8,084 bases of DNA, taken from positions 1 through 8,084 of the forward strand of contig UQEF01000106.1 in NCBI GenBank assembly GCA_900540045.1. Direction: 5' to 3'. Origin of the DNA: an uncultured Eubacteriales bacterium. GTDB taxonomy: Bacteria; Bacillota; Clostridia; Christensenellales; Aristaeellaceae. The translations under genes were made by a program, and so were the position numbers. The notes beneath the pieces are model-generated. The model saw nothing but the letters and a program-made list of their open reading frames with translations, had not been told where the DNA came from and searched no databases. Each line of letters starts with the position of its first letter. The stretch's first letter is position 1. Shown piece by piece: positions 5,734-8,084 of the stretch.

Positions 5734-6351
5734 TTATTCCTCCCGCTTCTGTCCTGTCACGCAGAGCCAGCCCATTTTGTTTTTATGAATTTGAACATTG
5801 CAGAATCCGGCGTTTTCCAGAAATGTTTTCAGCTCATCGCCGCTGTATATGGTCATGCCGCCGATAATCTCCGTCCACTTCTCATCCTTGTCCGTATCGC
5901 CACTGCTCTCGTTGCAGATGAGAAAGGTTCCGCCGGGCTTCAGGACCCGATAAACCTCCCGAAAACACTGCGGCAGATTCGGCCAGAAGTAGACCGTTTC
6001 AAAAGCGGTCACGGCGTCAAACCAGTCCGAGGCAAAAATAATCCGCTCTACGCTGCCCTGCCATATGGCGCAGCGTCCACTACCGATTGCCGCTGCGTTG
6101 TGCCTGCGTGCCTTTTCCACGCTGACGGGCGAATAATCGACGCCCTTCACCACACCCTGCGGGCATTTTTTCAGCAGCTTCCGGATATTGGCCCCGCCGC
6201 CGCAGCCGCAGTCCAGCACCTTGGCATTTGATGAAAGCGGCAAGAACTTCATGCCCCAATCTGCAAGGGGCGCATGGAACAGATTCATCATGTTCAGCAT
6301 GACTTTCCCACCAAAGCCGGTAGGCTTGCGGGTGTTTTCGAAAAACGACAT
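5734..6351 (-). CDS. Class I SAM-dependent methyltransferase (small, Methyltransf_11/25 type)
   Basis: A 205-residue Rossmann-fold methyltransferase. SAM-binding motif I is KVLDCGCGGGANI (44-56); the acidic residue at the end of the second strand is Asp72 in GVDYSP. Motif II/III features are WFDAVTAFETVYFWPN (110-125), then REVYRVLKPGGTFLI (131-145), and a C-terminal substrate-side portion with GMTIYSGDEL (165-174). Short proteins of this layout methylate small molecules (O-, N-, C- or S-methylation), and the sequence does not say which. The N-terminal MSFFENTRKPTGFGGKVML is a typical lid helix region of gut Firmicute members. ATG at 6351 has AAGGAG about 9 bases upstream. It is 6 bp after the LCMT-like gene and 3 bp before the membrane-protein gene, so it is part of the operon. 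Confidence 0.9.
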   Translation of the reverse strand: MSFFENTRKPTGFGGKVMLNMMNLFHAPLADWGMKFLPLSSNAKVLDCGCGGGANIRKLLKKCPQGVVKGVDYSPVSVEKARRHNAAAIGSGRCAIWQGSVERIIFASDWFDAVTAFETVYFWPNLPQCFREVYRVLKPGGTFLICNESSGDTDKDEKWTEIIGGMTIYSGDELKTFLENAGFCNVQIHKNKMGWLCVTGQKREE

Positions 6352-6357
6352 CCTTCG

Positions 6358-7146
6358 TCACTCCTTTTCCAGAACGATGATCTTATTGGAAATATTCCGC
6401 ACGGCGGGCAGCCTGTCCAGCAGCTTGTAAATTGGCGCAAACGCCGCCATACCCTCGGTTAAGCTGTGTTCCTCCACAAACCGAAAATCCGGCAGCAGTT
6501 CGGCAAGTGCTTTCCCATTCTTGATTCCCCAGTTGAATTTTGCGTTGCTTGCGTCAATGGATTTTTCCTTGAAGTGCCGCACCATCGTAGGATTCATGGT
6601 TTCCACAAATATAGTAGCTTGGGAAAAGCGGCTGGAAATCACTGCGAAAATTTGTTGCACATCTTTTGCGTTCAGATACATGGTCAGCCCTTCCATGAGA
6701 ATCAGCACCGGCACATTCTGCTCGCTGATTTCTCCGCCCCAATCTTCCATGGCGGACATGGCAATCTGCGAAATCGTGCCGCTTTCCGGCAGAAGCTTTT
6801 CCCGCACCGCCATCGTTTCCGGCAGGTCGAGGTTATACCAATGCGCATAACCCGACATCCGATAGCAGCGGGTATCCAGCCCGCAGGCGATATTGACGAC
6901 CACCGCACCTGAATGCGCCGCAAGCCACGATTTTGTCAGTTTATCCAGCACAATGGTGCGGGCAATGACGCCGCTGCGCATGGCCGTATCCTTGTCCGCA
7001 AGGGAAAAATCGTAGTCCAGCTTTTCGATGAGTTCTTCCGCTTTTGCGTCGTGGATCGCACCTCTGCCGCTGCTCTCTTTCGCCCTTGCATAAACGGTTT
7101 GCAGCATGGTCTCTGGCACGCCGGAGAGCTTGATTTTTTCTCTCAT
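6358..7146 (-). CDS. Leucine-carboxyl-methyltransferase-like (TcmP-type) SAM methyltransferase
   Basis: A 262-residue member of the PPM1/LCMT family of SAM-dependent O-methyltransferases, which in bacteria methylate carboxylates or hydroxyls of small molecules, for example TcmP in tetracenomycin synthesis. Motifs in order: MLQTVYARAKES (14-25), RSGVIARTIVLD (57-68), SAM-binding VVNIACGLDTRCYR (83-96), YNLDLPETMAVRE with Asp107 (104-116), LILMEGLTMYL (148-158), and the late segment SNKIIVLEKE at the C-terminus. All the usual family landmarks are present at normal length, so it looks intact. ATG at 7146 has GGAGG about 9 bases upstream, and only one base separates it from the stop of the preceding hydrolase gene. 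Being a different methyltransferase family from its neighbour, it probably modifies a different group on the same or a related substrate. Confidence 0.9.
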   Translation of the reverse strand: MREKIKLSGVPETMLQTVYARAKESSGRGAIHDAKAEELIEKLDYDFSLADKDTAMRSGVIARTIVLDKLTKSWLAAHSGAVVVNIACGLDTRCYRMSGYAHWYNLDLPETMAVREKLLPESGTISQIAMSAMEDWGGEISEQNVPVLILMEGLTMYLNAKDVQQIFAVISSRFSQATIFVETMNPTMVRHFKEKSIDASNAKFNWGIKNGKALAELLPDFRFVEEHSLTEGMAAFAPIYKLLDRLPAVRNISNKIIVLEKE

Positions 7147-7147
7147 G

Positions 7148-7936
7148 TCATATTTCCTCCGCTTGCGTAGTCAGAAATTTTTCCGCATACCGGCAGAATT
7201 TTTCCGGGTGTACCATCACCAGCTCCGCATGGGCCATCTTGGGGATGCCATGGATGCGCGCCTTAGGAAAATAGCGCTTGATGAACCGGATATCCCGCCT
7301 GCGATCCTTCTTTTCGTCGTCACCGTACCAGTAGGTGATCTTTGTGCCAATTTTCGCTGGGAGCTTCGGAAGCGCATAGTTGTTGGCAGACCAGAATATA
7401 TTACGGATCGTTCGGTCTGAAAAGGTTTTCAGATAGGCCGCCATGGCGTCATATTCCTTTTTAGGGTCATGCCCTGCCGGGGTAAACCGTTCCGGCGGAA
7501 AAGCCGCTTCCAGTACCTTTCGGCTGTTTGCCGCCATTTTGAAAGACAGCACATCCCGCGCCAGCAGCAGCTTTCGCACCAAGAAGGGCAGCTGATAGGG
7601 TGTGATCCCGCCGTCAATGATGGCTCGGCCGATGGGCATTTCTCCCAATGCCAGCATACGGGTCAGACAGGCTCCGCCCATGGAACAGCCATAGGCCCCG
7701 TCCAGTTGTGAGATGCCGCAGCTTTTCAGGTAAGAGATCACCGCATCCACAGTCTGCTCCACGGAGGTGAAGTCCCCGGGGTACTCCGGCTGATGGCCGT
7801 CATACACCACCTGAAAAATGTGCCAGCTCTGAGATAGCTGTGCGACCGTGTCGTCAAAAGCCCACACCGGCTCTGCCGTGCAGGGGAAAAACAGCAGCGT
7901 CCGCCCATGTTCCTGCCCGTGTTCCAATATCTGCAT
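7148..7936 (-). CDS. Alpha/beta hydrolase, first copy
   Basis: A 262-residue alpha/beta hydrolase. Oxyanion-loop region LLFFPCTAEPVWAF (14-27) replaces the usual HG pair; strand HIFQVVYDGHQPEYPGDF (39-56); nucleophile elbow AYGCSMGG with Ser85 (81-88); acid candidates Asp206/Asp207 in YWYGDDEKK (202-210); catalytic His236 in KMAHAELVMVHPEKF (233-247). The triad therefore looks complete. It shares the YGCS-x-GG elbow and the closing HAEL/HEEL-x6-PE pattern with the hydrolase at 3595-4371, pointing to an old duplication. ATG at 7936 has GGAGG 8 bases upstream; it starts 3 bases after the stop of the partial upstream gene. With the LCMT-like gene one base downstream, an esterase acting with or against a methyl-ester-forming enzyme is an attractive but unproven pairing. 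Confidence 0.87.
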   Translation of the reverse strand: MQILEHGQEHGRTLLFFPCTAEPVWAFDDTVAQLSQSWHIFQVVYDGHQPEYPGDFTSVEQTVDAVISYLKSCGISQLDGAYGCSMGGACLTRMLALGEMPIGRAIIDGGITPYQLPFLVRKLLLARDVLSFKMAANSRKVLEAAFPPERFTPAGHDPKKEYDAMAAYLKTFSDRTIRNIFWSANNYALPKLPAKIGTKITYWYGDDEKKDRRRDIRFIKRYFPKARIHGIPKMAHAELVMVHPEKFCRYAEKFLTTQAEEI

Positions 7937-7939
7937 GAT

Positions 7940-8084
7940 TCATCCCTCCAATTTTACGCACTCTGTATAAGCCAGCGGAAATGAGGCTCTCAGCACGGTG
8001 CTTTTCTGCACCGTCCAGCCGTTTTGCCGCAGAAATGCCAGATATTCCTCGCTCGTCCACCTGCTGTACAGCGGAAAGCCCGCC
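7940..8084 (-). CDS. C-terminal fragment of an upstream gene, possibly a methyltransferase (partial)
   Basis: Only the last 47 residues and a TGA stop at 7940-7942 are inside the window. The tail contains YSRWTSEEYLAFLRQNGW followed by TVQKSTVLRASFPLAYTEC. An aromatic-rich helix, a short strand and a final strand carrying a small-molecule-site-like SFPL-x-YTEC fit the C-terminus of a class I SAM methyltransferase, but 47 residues are too few to be certain. This frame is chosen over the competing one because its stop sits within the ribosome-site spacing of the next gene (GGAGG overlaps its last codons), the same arrangement as at the other junctions of this operon. The gene enters from the right edge. 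Confidence 0.5.
   Translation of the reverse strand, partial: AGFPLYSRWTSEEYLAFLRQNGWTVQKSTVLRASFPLAYTECVKLEG

Noticed and set aside
7854..8060. 68-codon minus-strand frame over the junction at the right edge
   Set aside because: It runs into the hydrolase gene in another frame; the neighbouring frame ending at 7940 gives a more protein-like tail and a normal operon junction.

Overview
The window reads as chromosome of an anaerobic Clostridia-type Firmicute, probably a gut commensal of the Oscillospiraceae/Lachnospiraceae kind. This is inferred from the strong AGGAGG-type ribosome sites, tight operon packing, moderate-to-high GC, and protein types typical of that group. No marker gene fixes the genus. 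Every gene I can support lies on the minus strand, so transcription runs from the right edge to the left edge. I see no tRNA, rRNA, CRISPR array, insertion sequence or integrase.

Layout in transcription order: (1) 8084-7940, the C-terminal tail of a gene entering from the right, possibly a methyltransferase. (2) 7936-7148, an alpha/beta hydrolase. (3) 7146-6358, a leucine-carboxyl-methyltransferase-like (TcmP-type) SAM methyltransferase. (4) 6351-5734, a small class I SAM methyltransferase. (5) 5730-5245, an unrecognised four-helix membrane protein. (6) 5231-4368, a metallo-beta-lactamase-fold hydrolase. (7) 4371-3595, a second alpha/beta hydrolase. (8) 3598-2963 and (9) 2891-2187, two divergent members of the L-2-amino-thiazoline-4-carboxylate (ATC) hydrolase family. 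(10) 2144-1167, an AraC-family regulator. Most junctions are 1-13 bp gaps or ATGA overlaps, so genes 1-10 look like one polycistronic unit whose promoter lies outside the window.

After a 73-bp gap holding a possible promoter and a perfect inverted repeat comes a second unit. It contains a ZinT-like lipoprotein (1093-380), a strong intercistronic hairpin (338-374), and the start of an ABC exporter-type transporter (310-1, running off the left edge).

The enzymes do not form a pathway I recognise. The set (two or three methyltransferases, two serine-type alpha/beta hydrolases, an MBL hydrolase, two ATC-hydrolase paralogues, a membrane protein), followed by an AraC regulator, a surface lipoprotein and an ABC membrane component, looks like a regulated small-molecule modification or breakdown cassette with its own transport. 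A link to thiazoline-containing metallophores or other cysteine-derived heterocycles is a speculative but testable idea.
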